From an uncultured Clostridia bacterium (GTDB lineage: Bacteria > Bacillota > Clostridia > UBA1381): a stretch of DNA of 5,337 bases. A model generated the notes under the pieces. It was given only the letters and a program-made list of their open reading frames with translations, was not told where the DNA came from and did not search any database. The position numbers and the translations under genes were made by a program. The stretch spans positions 1 to 5,337 of the forward strand of contig CALXSX010000047.1 in NCBI GenBank assembly GCA_944391265.1, written 5' to 3'. How positions within the stretch are numbered: the stretch's first letter is position 1; each line of letters opens with the position of its first letter. Below, piece by piece: positions 4,546 to 5,337 of the stretch.

Positions 4546-5337
4546 CGACTTACTTTCGGAAAATGTCTTAGCTGAGCTTATGAAAATAAATGACGCATTT
4601 GAGCGGAAAACGACCGAGGCTAAGCTCTCAGCTCATGCCAAAAAGCTGCATATAACAAAGGAGTTTAACAGTGTACTGACTGCCTACAAACACAAAGTAG
4701 CCGCTATGCGGAATATGTCAAGAGGAAATGTAACAAATTTTATAGACCAGCCTTTGCAGCTATACTGCGGCGACTGGATATGCGACATATCGGGGGTACG
4801 GAAAAACACCGTCAAAATCTCAAACGGCGAGATTGAAGTAAAATACGCAAGCCCTATTCCTGTTTTAGTAACCGAGATACTTGTAAACTATGATGAAGGC
4901 ATTGAAAAAATGAGGATTGCATTTTACAAAGACGGTTTATGGCAGTCGCTTGTATGCGAGAGGGCAACGGCGGCGAGTGCGTCAAGCATTGTCCAGCTGT
5001 CAAACAAAGGTTTAGAGGTAAACAGCGAAAATGCAAAATTATTAGTTAAATACATAGGCGACCTGGTGGCGTTAAACCTTGACAAGATACCTAAGCGCAG
5101 AGCTGTATCAAAGCTTGGCTGGTGCGGAGATGAGTTTCTTCCCTACTCTGACGTGGTTTTTGACGGTGCGGAGGACTGCAAGCATATATTTGAGTCACTG
5201 ACTACCAAAGGAGATTACAGTGCATGGGTAAGCTACACGCATGAGCTGAGGAAAAACAAGCTTTTGCGTTTGCAGATGGCGGCAAGCTTTGCGGCGCCGC
5301 TTCTTGAAAAATTAAACGTATCACCGTTTATACTGCA
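4517..5337 (+). CDS. DUF927-type phage replication ATPase/helicase (partial, 3' end missing)
   Basis: An open frame of 273 codons runs off the right edge. Residues 1-80 are a helical leader, including LAELMKINDAFERKTTEAKL. From about residue 83 the protein resembles the DUF927 domain: YCGDWICDISGVRK (83-96), a strand-rich stretch with FYKDGLW, then KLGWCGDEFLPYSDVVFDG (199-217), a GDYSAWVSY segment and an MAASFAAPLLEKL helix near the edge. In this family that helix is normally followed by 'FxxHLWGxxGxGKT', a Walker A ATPase site, which would lie just outside the window. Family members are found beside CHC2 primase genes in mobile elements and act, by inference, as replicative helicases. The start is TTG 4517, chosen by the AAAGGAGG at 4500-4507. 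It overlaps the upstream gene by 29 bases, implying coupled translation. The domain is fairly sure; helicase activity is inferred. Confidence 0.8.
   Translation, partial: MQAISTMTSDDLLSENVLAELMKINDAFERKTTEAKLSAHAKKLHITKEFNSVLTAYKHKVAAMRNMSRGNVTNFIDQPLQLYCGDWICDISGVRKNTVKISNGEIEVKYASPIPVLVTEILVNYDEGIEKMRIAFYKDGLWQSLVCERATAASASSIVQLSNKGLEVNSENAKLLVKYIGDLVALNLDKIPKRRAVSKLGWCGDEFLPYSDVVFDGAEDCKHIFESLTTKGDYSAWVSYTHELRKNKLLRLQMAASFAAPLLEKLNVSPFIL

Noticed and set aside
1..5337. CRISPR array, tRNA, insertion sequence or attachment site
   Set aside because: No regularly spaced repeats, cloverleaf, transposase motif or integrase gene was seen in reading the window.

Overview
The window looks like the early and replication region of a temperate phage or prophage of a low-to-moderate GC Firmicute, most likely a clostridial host. 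The reasons are strong AGGAGG-type ribosome binding sites before almost every gene, use of TTG starts, very tight packing with 1 to 29 base overlaps, all genes on the plus strand, and a gene set typical of siphovirus-like prophages. These assignments come from recognising sequence motifs; no database search was run.

Layout. Bases 1-88 are an AT-rich control region with a near-consensus sigma-A promoter (TTGACG, 17 bp, TATAAT) and two related dyad sequences that overlap its -35 and -10 elements, as expected for a Cro/CI-type switch. A possible minus-strand -10 suggests a divergent gene just outside the left edge. Bases 89-1090 hold a small Cro-like XRE regulator, a 65-residue unknown protein, and a second XRE protein fused to a cysteine-rich, probably metal-binding C-terminus. 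Bases 1090-2396 hold five small phage accessory genes, two of them below 60 residues. One encodes a basic, single-pass membrane protein and the next a very acidic one. Bases 2399-5337 are the recombination/replication block: a Gp157-family protein, a Rad52/Sak-like single-strand annealing protein, an SSB, a CHC2 zinc-finger (DnaG-type) primase-like protein without a visible TOPRIM domain, and the first 273 codons of a DUF927-type protein that is probably the replicative ATPase/helicase. The last gene runs off the right edge.

How the genes work together. The leftmost promoter, controlled by the XRE protein(s) at the dyads, most likely drives the whole rightward transcript. SSB and the annealing protein handle single-stranded DNA, while the CHC2 protein and DUF927 protein would prime and unwind the phage DNA. 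No convincing internal terminator was found. No gene-free stretch exceeds 90 bases.

Nothing here amounts to a clearly new system. The points that most deserve a second look are the dual-operator promoter, the XRE/zinc-cysteine fusion, the small-gene cassette with its basic/acidic pair, the split CHC2 and DUF927 arrangement, and a 10-bp perfect inverted repeat inside ssb.
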